Part shown: positions 38,381 through 51,299 of the stretch, in pieces
How the letters are laid out: every line of letters starts with the position of its first letter
Position numbering within the stretch: position 1 is the stretch's first letter
Assembly (NCBI GenBank): GCA_023053685.1
Contig: JALIGW010000005.1
Span: 24,456,001 to 24,520,000, forward strand
Source: Diadophis punctatus similis
Lineage: Eukaryota; Chordata; Lepidosauria; Squamata; Dipsadidae
Length of the DNA: 64,000 bases
Direction: 5' to 3'
Made by a program: the position numbers and the translations under genes
Notes under the pieces: generated by a model
What the model was told of the DNA's origin: nothing
Databases searched by the model: none
Seen by the model: the letters and a program-made list of their open reading frames with translations, nothing else

Positions 38381-38614
38381 CAGTGGTTCTCAACCTGGGG
38401 GTTGTGACCCCTTTAGGGGTCGAACGACCCTTTCACAGGGGTAGGGAAACTTCGCCCGGACGCCGCCATTTGGGTTCTTTTACCCTCTGCGCATGCGCAA
38501 AGGGTAAAAGAACCCAAATGGCGGCGGTGGGGCGGGGGTCGCAGCGGCGGGCGTGGCGGCGGGGTGGGTTACGGTGGGGGCAGGTCGCGGCATTAGGAAG
38601 GTTGAGAACCACTG
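38381..38614. mobile_element. SPIN-like hAT MITE with a long central palindrome
   Basis: The ends CAGTGGTTCTCAACCT and AGGTTGAGAACCACTG are perfect 16-bp inverted repeats. The target duplication GTGTAGAG is perfect (38373-38380 and 38615-38622). The left 60 bases (with GGGGTCGAACGACCC) and the right end (GGTCGCGGCATTAGGAAGG) fit, from memory, the SPIN hAT elements known for horizontal transfer among tetrapods, including squamates. The middle does not: 38461-38526 is a 66-base palindrome with 32 of 33 pairs matched. No transposase is present. Confidence 0.9.
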
Positions 38615-41600
38615 GTGTAGAGGATATCAGTGTGCCTTTGCTCTTAAGATTGGACTGAGGTGGAATAATCTATTGAAAAACTCAGAAATTCTTCCTGGTT
38701 GAGAATTATGTTCTCGCCCTTGAAAAGATTATGATGCCTTTGAATCTTTAGTGAATGTATTCATGATGTCAACTCATAGTGACATGAATACATTCATCCA
38801 TTCTTGGCAACAGTAAAGAAGTTGTTTTTCATTCCCATTTTCTATGACATGTTTTATAATTATCCAATCTAGCCCCCCATTCAAGTACTTGCCCACCTAC
38901 TAAGACCTACCTACTTTCTTTGCTTCCTTAATATTTGTTTAACTGCCTGTTTGTCAGAGGATCTCAGGATGGCAAACAAACAAAAACCAAAAAACTCTTA
39001 GTAAGTTGTGTAATCTAATTTTTATACCGTTCAGCCAACACAAGATATTCCAGATCCCTTTTCTTTAAAGTTCATTTCAGGCAAGAAGGAAAGCTGAATT
39101 CTTTCTTATTTTCTAATCCAAATGTGATTAGTTCATTTATTGTACATTTTGCCTTTGGGCTCATGCTTCTTCATTAAACTGAACCCAGTCCAAGTATTAT
39201 GTTAATTTTCAAACTCACCTTTTTCTGTCTGCCACATTAACCACCATAACAGTTTCAAAAACAGTGTATGTTTTACCATGATGTCACTTGAATACTTCCA
39301 GCTGTAAGGGGAAGCAAATAAATTTAGCTTCTTTTTGGCGTGTCAGTATTTGAAAATTATTATACCTAGAGCAATGCATAGGTCACACTTTTAACAGAAG
39401 TAGACCCAGAGACCCATTTCATGCCTCATCTGAAAACCTTTTTAAAAAAAAGAAGTTTTCCAAAGTTTGTTTTCAAATACTAACTCACTCCTTTCTGGCT
39501 TGCCATATTTCAAGCTTCACTTGTAGGTATAAATGTACAGGGAGTGATGGTATGCTCTGAATTGCAGTTCTTGAATGAAATATAAAATATGTGCTTTGAG
39601 CAAAAATTCTAAATAAGAAATGTCAGAAATATAATGGTTTTGGGGGGGGAACTTAAGATATAGCAAGGTCTAAGATATAGGCCTATTCACACTACCATAT
39701 TCTCCCAAGTATGTGCAAAACTGCTAACATAGTTAATCTGATATGTTTCTTACCAGGTATTAATTAGTGCACGTTAAATTGAAATGAGATAAGTTTGTTG
39801 TGAATTATTTTCCTTTATCATTGTGTAAATTACATTCTTGTCATATGCAAAAATTGAAACTATATTCCATTAAGCACTAGCATTTCTCATAGATTCATGG
39901 TGATTTCAAAATTCAGGGATGCATTGTATTTATCTGTGCTTACAGTATTTGGGTGGTACTTTTTGAATTTCTTAAGAATAGTTTTTACAAGAGTCTTTTT
40001 CCCATGATTCAACAAAATGCCAACACAACTATCGGTATATACAGTATACTTCTATATTTTGAAGTGCAGATATTAACAAAACAAGAAAACTCATGTAAAA
40101 TTGTAATTTTCAGGTAATACTTCTAGTGTTTCTAGAAAAAACTTGGGCAATCATGCTTATCTAGCTTTGAATTTCTACAGAGAGTCTTGAGATATTTTTA
40201 AATCAAAGAACTCTTTTTCTCATACTCTCAAGAAACTTTATTTTTTACAATTACAGTCTCCATTGTGCTTTTTCATTTGCATGTATGGTCTAATTCTGTC
40301 AGCTGCCTGGTTGCGCACAAGGCTCATCCTTGTTGGGAGGAAGATTCCATTGTGATGGAGAATATTTTTCATGAAAGACAAGTCATTCTCCTATTACTTA
40401 AACTCCCTTGGTGTGAGTAAAAGTTCCCCATGGAGTACTGGCAGCATCTCATAGCCTCCTACTCTGACATATGAACTCCCTCTGCTAGTGCATATTTGTA
40501 AGCTTCGGCTTGTGTGATATTCAAGTCTATTTATATTTACTTTGGTCACGGTCTGTGATCTGTAACCTCCTTCCACCCATCCTTTTTTCTGGGACTTTTT
40601 TCTTGTTTTAAATGTTTTCATTTAATAGCTGAAACTCTCTCTGTAGCAAAATAAGGAAATCTAATAGCATTCTACTTCTTATCTCTAGATCCACATTTGT
40701 TATCATGTATTTTCATTCTTAAAAATGTATTTAGGGACAGAAATAATATGCATTAGTTTGTTACATGGAACTTAGTTTGCTATCACATTTATTGTGTATT
40801 TCAAATTTTCATGCATTTCCCTGAAAGAGACAAATAAGTTTGTTTCCTGGAGCAGTAACAACTCCATTATAAACCACTTGTACAGTGAGGAAGACTAAAC
40901 AATATTCCAAGAAATGAATTTCCTGATCCAAAGGCTTACCATTGGACTATCTAGATAAGTGTTGTCTCCAGCAAGAGCAGACTATATATGATCCTTCAAA
41001 TGTGGTTGGATTCCCAGTTTTTAATTCGCTCTAGCAGCTTGAATAGTAATAAGGGATGATGAAAATGGGAATTCAACATCTGGAAGAACTTACTCTGGCT
41101 GTCCAGTAAATGCCAATGGGTCTTCAAATACATGAGAGGATTTTTTAAAATAACTTATCTAGAAATGCCAAAGTCCAGGTCTGAAAAGTTTTGCATAGAA
41201 GATGCATAACTTTGCAGTTGAATGTTATGCTGTTGAACGAAGATATTTTTTTCAAGAATAACACTTTATTTACATAATATTAGTGTATTGATCATTATTA
41301 ATTTATTAAACATATGCCATCAGACTCTCAGCAACTAGTATTGATCTTTGACAGTTATCAGTTGTTTATTTTCAGTTTGAAAAAAGGTCTGTTATATAAT
41401 GAAAACCTAAGAATATTTATTTTTCTAGCTCTCTGATTATTATTACTTAATAACCCATCTGAGGTACAGATGAAAAGCAATGACTGAAACTGGTGTTTCT
41501 TGCAAACTCGATTCTTGATAAAGATGTGTCTTGGTTCATATTTATAAGTTTTAAAATACCTCTGTAATCAGTGTAATCCTACTACTAACTTTAAAATCTC

Positions 41601-42934
41601 TGTAAACACTGCACCTCAACATTGACTTATTATATTTTTCTGTAACTAAATTGAAATACATGCAACCATAACAATTAGATAATCACTCTATTTACCATTC
41701 CTCTTATGACAATAATCCTACCCTATCTGTTTTGCACCAGTTTTATATTTTAATTTTCTGTAATCAGGGATATGACAATTTATGGATGAAGCTATGTTTT
41801 GACTATTTGTTTATCCTAGCAAGAGAACTCATTATCTGGTTGTGTTAGGTATAAATTATGTTATAACCTACTCTCTTGTGGGCAGTGCAATGCTGTGTCA
41901 ATGGCTAAGGGGTATGATTATTAAATACTGCATTCATAAGAAAATAATAATAATAAAGCATATTGGTTTCAGTTTCTTGAAATACTTCTGGCATCCTCCT
42001 ACAGTTTCCTGGATTGAAGTAGCGATGATATTCACATGACAGGTGCAGTTTACTAGCCTGGTTATTTGAAGTCTCTTTCACATGGTGAATATAATCTGTT
42101 TTCATTTTGTAAGAGGAGTATGTAACAGTACAAAGCAAACTCTCAAACAATTACTAGCTGTAATATAAATAAGCCTGTTAAGATATCTGGCATATTGTGG
42201 ACAAAGACAGCCTTACCTTAGTGAGGCTGGTAACCCTCCCTTTTAGAAACAGTTCTAAAACTTCAAAGAATTCAGAAAGGTCCAATTAGGTGGGTAATTG
42301 GAGTCAGCTGATACAATCATATTATACCAATGTTTGTCATCTACTAACTCTCTTTCTGAGACCAATTCAGATTGTTTGAGGCTAGGCTACTTGTAGAAAC
42401 ATCTTTTTTCATGTTTATGTAGTGGGTCCCTAAGATCTTCACCTTCATTAGTTACTCCTCCCAGTGACACAGTGCAGTAACATCCACTTCTTTGGATGAT
42501 CTTGGCTATAGAGCTTTAAGAGAGTTCGAACCTTGTGCATGTAATTTTATTTACTAAGCAGTGTCCCAAAATTTGTAGCCTTTTTCCTAAGTAAGGCATT
42601 TAAGCCATCTTTATCATTCTGCTGAAATTGCTTGTTTTTTTTTTCCTTACTGGTTCTGCTGTTGTCTGGATTGGATTTTATGCTCCTTTATAGAGCATAA
42701 ACTATATTAAAACAATATAGTTTTATATTGTTTTACTCTGTTTTAGAAGATTATAATTAAAGATATATTTAGATATTCAGTTTGTTCATTTATTTTTTTA
42801 ACAAATAATTTAAAATAAATTAGTACAATATGCACAGCATTCAGATAATTCTTGCATTGAGAGCATTAAAGTACAAAGAAAGCGACATTGATAAGAAATT
42901 AAAAATTAATACCATTTGTTTGGGAGCATTTACT

Positions 42935-43292
42935 AGTCTTTGCTTAATCACCATTCATTTAGAAACTGTTTGAAGTTACAACAGTTACAACTGAAGTGAC
43001 TTAAGACTGGTGCCCACATTTACCACTACCAATAGCATTCCTGCAATTATGTGATAGGCATTGCAACCTTCCCAACCAGCTTCCAACAAGCAAAGTCAAT
43101 GGGGAGGGGAAGGAGATTACAATTAACAGTAACATTGCTTAATGACTGCAGGTGGCTCGTGTAACAACTGCAACCAGGATTGCTGCAGCTGCCATTCCTA
43201 AGCAGGGCAGTCAGGTGAGGTTTTGCTTAATAACCACATCACTTAGTGATGGCGTTGTTTCCAATGAGGGTCATTAAACAAGGATTACCTAT
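42935..43292 (-). mobile_element. MITE of the ACTTAACAA/AAGTCAATGGGGA family, diverged
   Basis: It starts with TTGCTTAATCACCATTCATTTAG, contains GCAAAGTCAATGGGGAGG and CACTTAGTGATGG, and ends with AACAAGGATTACCTATAT. The order of words matches the copies at 58850 and 62967 on the opposite strand. Flanking TA is plausible but not certain. Confidence 0.55.
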
Positions 43293-43859
43293 ATGACATT
43301 AATTGGAGCAAGTCTTTTTGCCCAGTGTTCATCTTTAAATTAAAACAATATACCAATTATTTTGTACTTTCTATGGTTTACTTACAATGAACAGATACAT
43401 GGCGTAACAAAGATCTATATAGTAATGTCTTTTAATGAAATAAAGCCCATGTGCCAATTTCATCTTAATGAGGGACACTGCCCCCCCTTTTATATATGTA
43501 ATTTTTCATATAAATTTTGATTATAATAATAAAAACTAACCTATACTACTAAAACACTCATTCTCATAATCTTTAACTGAGTGAAACGGTGCATCGTAGG
43601 CCAACAATGTTTGAACCAAAGTGTCTCAAATGGGCTAACTCACAACATGCTTCCAAAATCTGCAACCCATGTCTCCTGAGGAATGAGATTTACACAGTTG
43701 TGGCTGCCTTAATGCTGCCAGGCTGCTGCTGTACTGTGGGGGCTGCTGTTGCAATCATATGATCTTCATTTTCAATGTTCTGTGACAGTTTCTCAGTCAC
43801 TCTCGCAATCCATGACTCCCTCCCCATCCAGTAGCAGCCCCTTAACTGTCTTCTGGAAA

Positions 43860-43921
43860 GTGGGACGGAAGGCAGGAAGGGAGGGAGGGAGATAGGAAGG
43901 AAGAGAGGAAGGGAGGAATAG
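43860..43921 (+). repeat. GGA/GGAA-rich simple repeat
   Basis: A purine-only tract of mixed GGAAG and GGGA units about 60 bases long. Confidence 0.85.
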
Positions 43922-44339
43922 GGACACCTTTCGAGCGCCAGGCCACCCCCTACATCCTCCCTTTTTGTTGTTGCGGCCATTATGTCTAGAGACCTAGTGT
44001 GGCACCTGAAAGGACTAAGGTGTACCTATCTCAAACGTTTATGCTACCTGCTTTCTTTCCTTTCCTGTGTCAGGCTAATGTTTTGTTTAAAAGTGTGCCA
44101 GTGTATGAGAATTCTATTAAAAAGAAAGCAGTGGAGATTTGAAGATAAAAAAAATGACAAACAGCAGTCTAGAAAACTGATGCTTTATAATAGGTTATGT
44201 TTTTTATGACTGCCACTTTGTGAACAGGAAAACTATTCTTGCACATGGATATTCAGAGGAAGATGATAGTGGGGACAAAAGACAAAATTTGGGGGGTATC
44301 AAGATTGGAAGGTAAGTTGGAGCCTGTAAGGCACTGTTA

Positions 44340-44475
44340 GTTTATTGTTGATCGGGTTTTGTCCTCAATCACCATTATATTTTTTATAATATTTATTTTG
44401 GGTTATGTTTTTAATGTGGTATCTGCTGTCCAGAGTCACTATGGCAAGTGGGCAGCCATGTAAATCAAATAGTAT
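44340..44475 (+). mobile_element. L2-like LINE 3' tail
   Basis: A T-rich region is followed by CTGTCCAGAGTCACTATGG and GTGGGCAGCCATGTAAATC, the conserved L2-like tail block (GCCGCCCAGAGTC... GGGCGGC) in a diverged state. Confidence 0.6.
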
Positions 44476-44859
44476 ATTGTGACAACACAATGCAAACACC
44501 ATCTCCTTTCTACCTGTGCCCAACATTAGGATGCCAAGGACAAAGGAGCAGATTTACTTACATTGTGACTTTACTAGAGACATTTCTTTTTTGTATCACT
44601 GTAAGTTAGGCGTGGATGCTTTTGACCCTAAAGCCATTTTATGACAGTACCTACAATGTCTGCAATAATTAAACATTGATTTGCCATAAAATTGGCAACA
44701 TTGAAGGAGTTGGGGCCCAGAGCTAAAACGTTCTTGGAAAGAAAATGGGGGAAATAGGGAAGTTTATTCTCTGCAACTCCCAGAGTGTTTTTTCTAGTTC
44801 CTTTCTGCTAGTTTACTGCAAGAATGAAGCCTGCATTTTCCTTCTAGTGGTGTCTGAGT

Positions 44860-45015
44860 CAGTGGTGGGTTCCTACCAGTGTGGTCCACTCTATCGCACC
44901 GGTAGCGGTGGGCTGGTGATGTCATCAAGAGGCTACCGACCCGGTGCGGTCCGGTGCCGGTGCCTAGGAGCCGCCATCTTTTTTGTGAATTTTTGGGCGT
45001 TCGCTATCACTGATC
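44860..45015. mobile_element. Chimeric or decayed hAT-type MITE
   Basis: It begins with CAGTGGTGGGTTCCTACC, typical of one squamate hAT group, and ends with GCGTTCGCTATCACTG, the terminus of family 1 seen elsewhere in this window. The flanks GTCTGAGT and ATCTAGAG do not match. Confidence 0.5.
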
Positions 45016-45185
45016 TAGAGCGTAGCACATGAATTTGACTGACTGCATTTTTTTAAAAAAGGTCACCATAGCACATCAGTTTCCAGTGTGTGATCTCTTG
45101 ATTTCAGAGATACATATGGAGTCAACGTCAAATTTTGTTTTTTTAAAAAGGGTGATGGTGGTAGACAAGTGGTTGTTTCCTGAAA

Positions 45186-45232
45186 ATTGTAGGTAGGTAG
45201 GTAGGAAGGAAGGATGGAAGGATGGAATGATG
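45186..45232 (+). repeat. GGTA/GGAA/GGAT tetranucleotide repeat
   Basis: Several GGTA units pass into GGAA and GGAT units. Confidence 0.85.
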
Positions 45233-46249
45233 AATTCTAAGTAGGTAGCTGAAATGCACAAATGAAAGTGAACTGTACCCGCTAGCTGCCTCTATTTTAA
45301 GCACAAGTACTGTATAGTCTCTTTGCTGACTTGGTATGAAGAAGAGTGGCCAATTCTTGATAGCCGCTGCCAGATGCCGGACATACTGACATACTGTAAA
45401 GTGGCAGCCAAAAAGCATTTGCTCATGATAGCTTAAGAAGTTTTCTAGAAATCCTTGGCTGTTCCCTTGGCTTGAGACCTTCATCTGTCTTTATTTCAAG
45501 CCAAACCAGTACACTGTAGAAACAGTAATAAGTTCAGCCCGCTCTTCCTCTTTTAATAGTTGTGTCTTTGTTTTTGGTTTGGGGCTGATGAAGAATGCTT
45601 TAAAAGAAAGGAAAATAGACAAAATAGAGAAGGCATCCAAACAAGACGCATGACAGGACAAAGCCATTTAAGCTCTATAGCCAATTTCAGTTTTGCTGTT
45701 ATAAATAGATCCTTTGGGCATGTTACTCTGAATACCTGGGGCAAATTGCATCTTCTTTTGCTGAAGATATTTTTTCTTAATAATTGTAGCAATTATTATG
45801 ATACATTGTAGCAATTGTTAATGATCTTTTCAAAACTATTAGAGCAATTAACATTGCACACGTTGGCCATAACATCAAACTATAAAGATACCTGCTGATA
45901 AATGCAAGTACTGTATTGTTCATGAGAATCATGGCCTAGCCAGTCATAAATATTTTTGTGAGTGCATTTTTCCTCTGTGTTTATATGCTTTTTATGTCTG
46001 CATGTCTATCTGTCCCTCTGTCTCTGCATGCTTTTTTCTCTTTTCCTGTGCTCTTCCTTCTTTGGCCCTTTGCTTTCTCTTGACAGATTCCTGCTGGTTG
46101 TTATGCTAGCATGAAATCCTGCAAGGTCTCACGGTTACTGTAAAATATTTGCTGTGAAATGTCACAAGAACTCATGGTGACGGTATCCTTCCTTGTACAC
46201 AAGATAGGGGAGATAGAATAAAAAAGTCTTTCAGTAAAAGAACTCTAAA

Positions 46250-46445
46250 GCACGAGTTTCCAATCTTTTGGCTTATCTGGGCTGCATTGAGTGAAGAGGA
46301 ATTGTCTTGGGCCGCATAATAAAATATACAATATAGTTAATGTACATACATTACATAATAATGTTAAAAGTTTACGAACCTGTGGGGCTGCATTACTACT
46401 TTCCAGAGCCACATCCGGCCTGTGGGCCAAGGGTTCGACATGCCT
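46250..46445. mobile_element. hAT-type MITE, 196 bp
   Basis: A perfect 8-bp duplication, ACTCTAAA, lies at 46242-46249 and 46446-46453. The ends GCACGAGTTTCCAATC and GGGTTCGACATGCCT are imperfect inverted repeats. The words TTGGGCCGCATAATAAAAT and CCGGCCTGTGGGCC are typical of squamate hAT repeats of this type. Confidence 0.8.
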
Positions 46446-46529
46446 ACTCTAAACATATAAGTATTATGCTGCCTTTTACTGCTGTATTTTAAATAATGGT
46501 TCTAATAATGGTTGATAATATATTCAGCT

Positions 46530-46865
46530 CATAGATTAATAGATTGTAACGATAGGAAGAAACTTTGGAGATAATCTAATTCATCCCTCTGCCTGGTGTA
46601 GGAATCCACTACTCTGCAGGTGGCCATCTAGCCTCTATTTAATTTGTTCTACTGTGGGAGAGTCCACCACCTCCTCAGACATATGTTTCACAGGATATTT
46701 CTGTGTCCACTTAAAATCTCCCTCCTTGTAATTTAAACCCATTGTCTCCTGTCTACTATTTTGAAATAATACTTCAGCAAGTGTTCTTCATCTTCAACAT
46801 AACATCATTTCATATTGAAGATAGCTATCATATTTCTCCTTATGTTTCTCTTTTCCTAGTTAAAC
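46530..46865 (-). mobile_element. CR1 LINE 3' region fragment
   Basis: In plus orientation the words ACTCTGCAGGTGGCCATCTAG, GAGAGTCCACCACCTCC and TAGCTATCATATTTCTCCTTA follow the order of the amniote CR1 3' region read in reverse. It abuts the long TTA array. Confidence 0.7.
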
Positions 46866-46887
46866 GAAGGCAATGCTTACAACTTTT

Positions 46888-47009
<122 letters not shown>

Positions 47010-47361
47010 GTTTCTTATGATTGTGCCTTTCCTTTGGAAATGATTCAATTTGTATTCTTAAAATACAGCATGCAGAACTGAATACAGTATAATATTTTAG
47101 CTTTGATCTGAGCAACAGAGCACAATTATGACATATCTTGGTCATGACAGTACATTAAGCTATGGATACAACCTAAGACTGATTTGCTTGAGTCCTACTT
47201 CATCTGACTTTGGAAAATGGATTGGAGTTCATGTGGAAGCAGTTACTGCTGTGAGATTAGCCATCTTAAGGGGTTTCTCTGTCCCGCTTTCGTTAGGATA
47301 TAAACAGATTAATTTTGCTCTTAAATAGCAAACACTGAACACAGAGCAACATACTAGTATA

Positions 47362-47608
47362 TAGAGCTGAGGTGGCGCAGCAGTTAGAGTGCAGTACTGC
47401 AGGCCACTTTAGCTGACTGTGATCAGCAGTTCAGCTGTTCAAATCTCACCGGCTCAGGGTTGACTCAGCCTTCCATCCTTCCGAGGTAGGTAAAATGAGG
47501 ACCTAGATTGTTGGGGGCAATATAAATATACATTGCTTAATGGTGTAAACCGCTTAGCGAGTGCTTGCACTATGAGGCGATATATAAATCTCACTAATAA
47601 ATAAATAA
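47362..47608 (+). mobile_element. tRNA-derived squamate SINE (type A), full length
   Basis: The head has an A-box (TGGCGCAGCAG) and a B-box (GTTCAAATC), followed by GGGTTGACTCAGCCTTCC, the AACCGCTTAG block, the GAGGCGATATATAAA hairpin arm and an AATAAATAAATAA tail. Confidence 0.9.
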
Positions 47609-48104
47609 GTAGAGTGACAAGAAAAATATTTCTGCTCAGTGCCTCTCTAGATTTTTCAACTTGCAGTAGTAACGATTTCGCAATGATAAACATTGCTCCT
47701 TTGTCACAAATTTTCTGTAGTTAAGTTTTCCTATATTCAGACTAAATAAAGCATTCCCATAACTGTTTTGGCCTGCTAGTAACAGAGAATAATTCCTCTT
47801 TTTGACTATGACTAATGTTTATAAGTTTTATTTTTAATCCAGTTTTAGATTATTTCTAGAATTATCTCCCTGAATGGAATTATTTAAACATGAAAAGAAA
47901 TAATTGAATAGAGTACTGCGTGATACCACTAAAAATTTCAGATGCAAAAATTCAGACTGCAAAACTTTTGCACACGTAAAATGCTTGCTTAGTTGGGAAA
48001 AGGCTGAGTTTACATTCTACCTGGTTTGTCAGCTTTCCGTATGTAAGCAGAATTATTTTTTAAGGAAGCGTTGTATAAATAGATGAATAGATCACTTGCA
48101 TTCT

Positions 48105-48242
48105 GGGCTAGTCATTTTCTCTCAGCCCAACCTACCCCACAGGTTGTTGTGCAGAAAATACGAAAAGAAATAAGCATTAGGTATGTTATCTGCTTTGAGT
48201 TATTTATCAAAATAAGAAAAGTGGGATATAAATAAATAAAGG
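48105..48242 (+). mobile_element. SINE (type C), 5'-truncated
   Basis: CTCTCAGCCCAACCTACCCCACAGGTTGTTGTG, then a tail with GGGATATAAATAAATAAA, is a body and tail of a common squamate tRNA-SINE. The tRNA head is missing. Confidence 0.65.
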
Positions 48243-48872
48243 CCTTGAAAATTTGAAGGATGCACTTTTTCCTCATATGATCTTGTTTTATGATGTTAAG
48301 TATTTTCTATCTTCATCCTGAAATGCTGTTTCAAAAAAATTATGCTTCTATGAAACACTGATTTTTGTTCTGTGTTACTTCTCTATGTCCGAAATGTATG
48401 ATTGGTCTTACACATTAATTATTTGCAAGATATTTTAACATCTGTTTTGAAGGACATTCTTCTTTCAAATAACTCTTATTTCTCTTTCTAAAATTGTCCT
48501 CCTTTTCATGGAACATAATACATGTCTGATAGGTAGAGAGCTTTTCTAGCACCAATTACTTGACAGGCTGCATTTGCATTCAAAGGGCCTATATAATGGT
48601 TTTATAATGCATTGCTGTTCAAAACTGAAAATCACTTAGAAATAAATTTAATTTTAATCTATAGGGAGACATATTTATTTATAGAGTCGGTGAGATACTT
48701 ATGTAAGAAATCTGTGTGGCCTAAAATAGAAGCCATCCTTGCTAGAGCAAACTATATTTATATAGTGAACTAGACAACTCATGACCCAATCTTTCAAACA
48801 TATTTCCTTACCCAAACAGAGTAGCAGAATGGTTGCGTGCAACAAAAAAGAAGTGGGAGAGGGAGTTACTTC

Positions 48873-48985
48873 CAATTTCACGCTGGTTTCTCCATTGACT
48901 TTGCTTGTGAGAAGCTGGAAGTAACAACCATGTGACTATGGGCTGACCACAACAATATTGTATTGACCACACGTTTGCAAATACA
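48873..48985 (-). mobile_element. Fragment of the AAGTCAATGGGGA MITE family
   Basis: TCCATTGACTTTGCTTGTGAGAAG and ACCATGTGACTATGG match internal words of this family on the minus strand. Neither end is present. Confidence 0.45.
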
Positions 48986-49211
48986 ACTGGTATGAAGATC
49001 TTCAAAATTTCAGTTATATAGAATGGCTGCCAGATTTTATATACATTCTTTAAATTAAAAGAATTTGAGGTATCTTGATTCAAACAAATTTTGCACTGTG
49101 ATGCATCTTTGGGCTAATCGAAGGTTGCACATGGGCATACCAGATGGAAGAATTTTAGTAGAATATAGTGAATATACTATTCTAACAGGACTTGCCTTTG
49201 TAAGGAAGAGC

Positions 49212-49440
49212 CAGGGTAGTCACTAAGGTGCCAGACCAAGACTGGAGAGATAGGTGGTTCAAATCCACTCTCCGGCATGGAAGCTCACTAGATAACTTTG
49301 ATCAGATACTGTTTCTCAGTCCAACCTAACAGGGTGGTAGTTACTGGAGGGGGGGGAATGGAGGAGGATGTACTTATACATCCTTCCTGGAAGCAAGATA
49401 AGAGCATAATCTAATGTATAAATGAATAGAAATTAGTTAA
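49212..49440 (+). mobile_element. tRNA-derived SINE (type C), diverged
   Basis: A B-box-like GTGGTTCAAATCC, the CATGGAAGCTCACTAG block and TCTCAGTCCAACCTAACAGGG follow the order of a common squamate tRNA-SINE. A run of G and some insertions mark decay. Confidence 0.6.
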
Positions 49441-50555
49441 TTAACCCAATATTTCTTTGATTTATATGCAAAAAAACCAACAACAACCCAGATACCCAGA
49501 TAGTCCTGAGCTAGGTGGCGTAATGTTTTGACTTATATAATGTTCTGACAAATTTTATGATGTGATTTTATTCTTAACTCAAAATTTTCTTTGTTTCTAT
49601 TTAACTTTGAAAAAAAACTAATTAGTAATAATTATCTGTTGCCTGCTTCTGTTTGATCTTAAGGAATTGTTCTAATTTTAAAATGATTATTTTGTGCAGT
49701 GGACATAACTAAAAAAAAATTAAAATGAACTCTTCTCTCCTGAAATTCAAATAATAAGGTCTTTTCTGAAAATGGCAGGTGTGACAATATAATATTTGCA
49801 GGCTAGAAACCTGCAGGTAATTGTATAGCTGTTATTTATGTCTTTAATTTGCTTTGTTTGAACCAGCTGAGTAGTTTTGTGTTTTAAGTAGATTTCCATA
49901 TCTTTCTATGTATTCATATTTTGTATGAGATTTCTCAATCTCTGATTCTGATAGCTCCAACAGTGTTTTTATGACAAATAACAAGACAATATGTGGAGTT
50001 ATACCATGGGGATAATTTGTGGTATGGGGAAAGATTAAAAAATATTGTGTGATATTAATTTGCATGCTTCCTTCCCTCCTCCCTCCCTCTCCCATTTTTG
50101 TGATTCTAATGCAATATGCAACTTTCTCATTTTACCTGCTAATATTGATAAGAGCAAACTTGTTTCCTGTCTCAGCTTGAATGAAGGTTGAACTACTCAC
50201 ACTGTGCTGCTTTTTAGACCCATTAGTAGATGCTTATTTGGAGCATGCCTAGCACTGATTGCCTACCCATTAGATTAACTTTCCTGCTGCATGGTGATGC
50301 TAGAGCCCAAACCTCCAGAGTTTCCTAAGTATTATAATTGCAGCACAACCAAGAAAAGTAGCTCATTGTTGGATTTAAGCGAATACATTTTTCAATTGTA
50401 GACAAATAAATAAAGACATTTGTGGTTTTTAGAGTAGCATGAAATATTGAGGTGTTCAAATGTTGCTGTTTACTATTAGATATCTATGGAACAAAGAGTG
50501 AATGTAGAATAATTCCAGAACTGATTAATGGAATACATAGTGTGCTTTTGCACAT

Positions 50556-50775
50556 GAGTGGTGTGGTGGCCTAGTGGTGAAGATGCTCGCCTCCCACTCA
50601 GAAGGTTGAAAGTTCAATCCTAGATGTTTCTCCTCAAGGGTGCAAACAAAAATATCTGCTGTGAATCCACACAGGCATCAGGAAGGGCATCTGGCCAGTA
50701 AACGCTCAGCTCCATCCAGTCACCCCGACTCTACACGAATAGAGACTGCAGGGTCATAAAAATAAAAAATAAAAA
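50556..50775 (+). mobile_element. tRNA-derived squamate SINE (type B)
   Basis: The head GTGGTGGCCTAGTGGTGAAG holds the A-box and AAAGTTCAATCC the B-box. The body contains CATCAGGAAGGGCATCTGGC and GTCACCCCGACTCTACACG, and the tail ends AAAATAAAAAATAAAAA. It belongs to a different family from the SINEs next to it. Confidence 0.8.
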
Positions 50776-50850
50776 CAAAGGGCTTTTATTAAAAAAATAA
50801 AATCATTTATGAATAAAATATGTTCTTGCAATAACTCTTGGATAGCAATA

Positions 50851-51099
50851 GAGCCGAGGTGGCGCAGCGGTTAGAGTGCAGTACTGCAGGCCACTTTAGC
50901 TGACTGTGATCCTCAGGTCAGCGGTTCAAATATTACCAGGCTCAAGGTTGACTCAGCCTTCCATCCTTCCGAGGTAGCTAAAATGAGGACCCAGATTGTT
51001 GGGGGAAATATAAATATACATTGCTTACTGGTGTAAACCGCTTAGAGAGTGCTTGCACTGTGAGGCGGTATATAAATTTCATAAATAAATAAATAAATA
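50851..51099 (+). mobile_element. tRNA-derived squamate SINE (type A), full length
   Basis: A-box TGGCGCAGCGG, B-box GGTTCAAATA, the GGTTGACTCAGCCTTCC block, AACCGCTTAGAGAG and a (AAAT)n tail. It is very close to the copy at 47362, which suggests the same subfamily. Confidence 0.9.
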
Positions 51100-51100
51100 G

Positions 51101-51183
51101 CACTAGCACTTAGACTTATATACGGCTTTGTAATATTCTTTAAGCGGTTTAGAGTCAGCATATTGCTCCCAATCTGGGCCATT
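51101..51183 (-). mobile_element. tRNA-derived squamate SINE (type A), tail fragment
   Basis: In reverse orientation only the last third remains: the tail, TAAGCGGTTTAGAG and CCCAATCTGGG. It directly follows the tail of the preceding SINE, so the two tails meet. Confidence 0.7.
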
Positions 51184-51299
51184 ATCAATAATTTAGATAT
51201 CATTTTCAAACTCAGTCCATGTATCTTAGTGCATTCCAGTAATTATCCATTGGGCAGATAGTTTCAGATTATCCAATATAATGATTTTGCAAACCTTTA

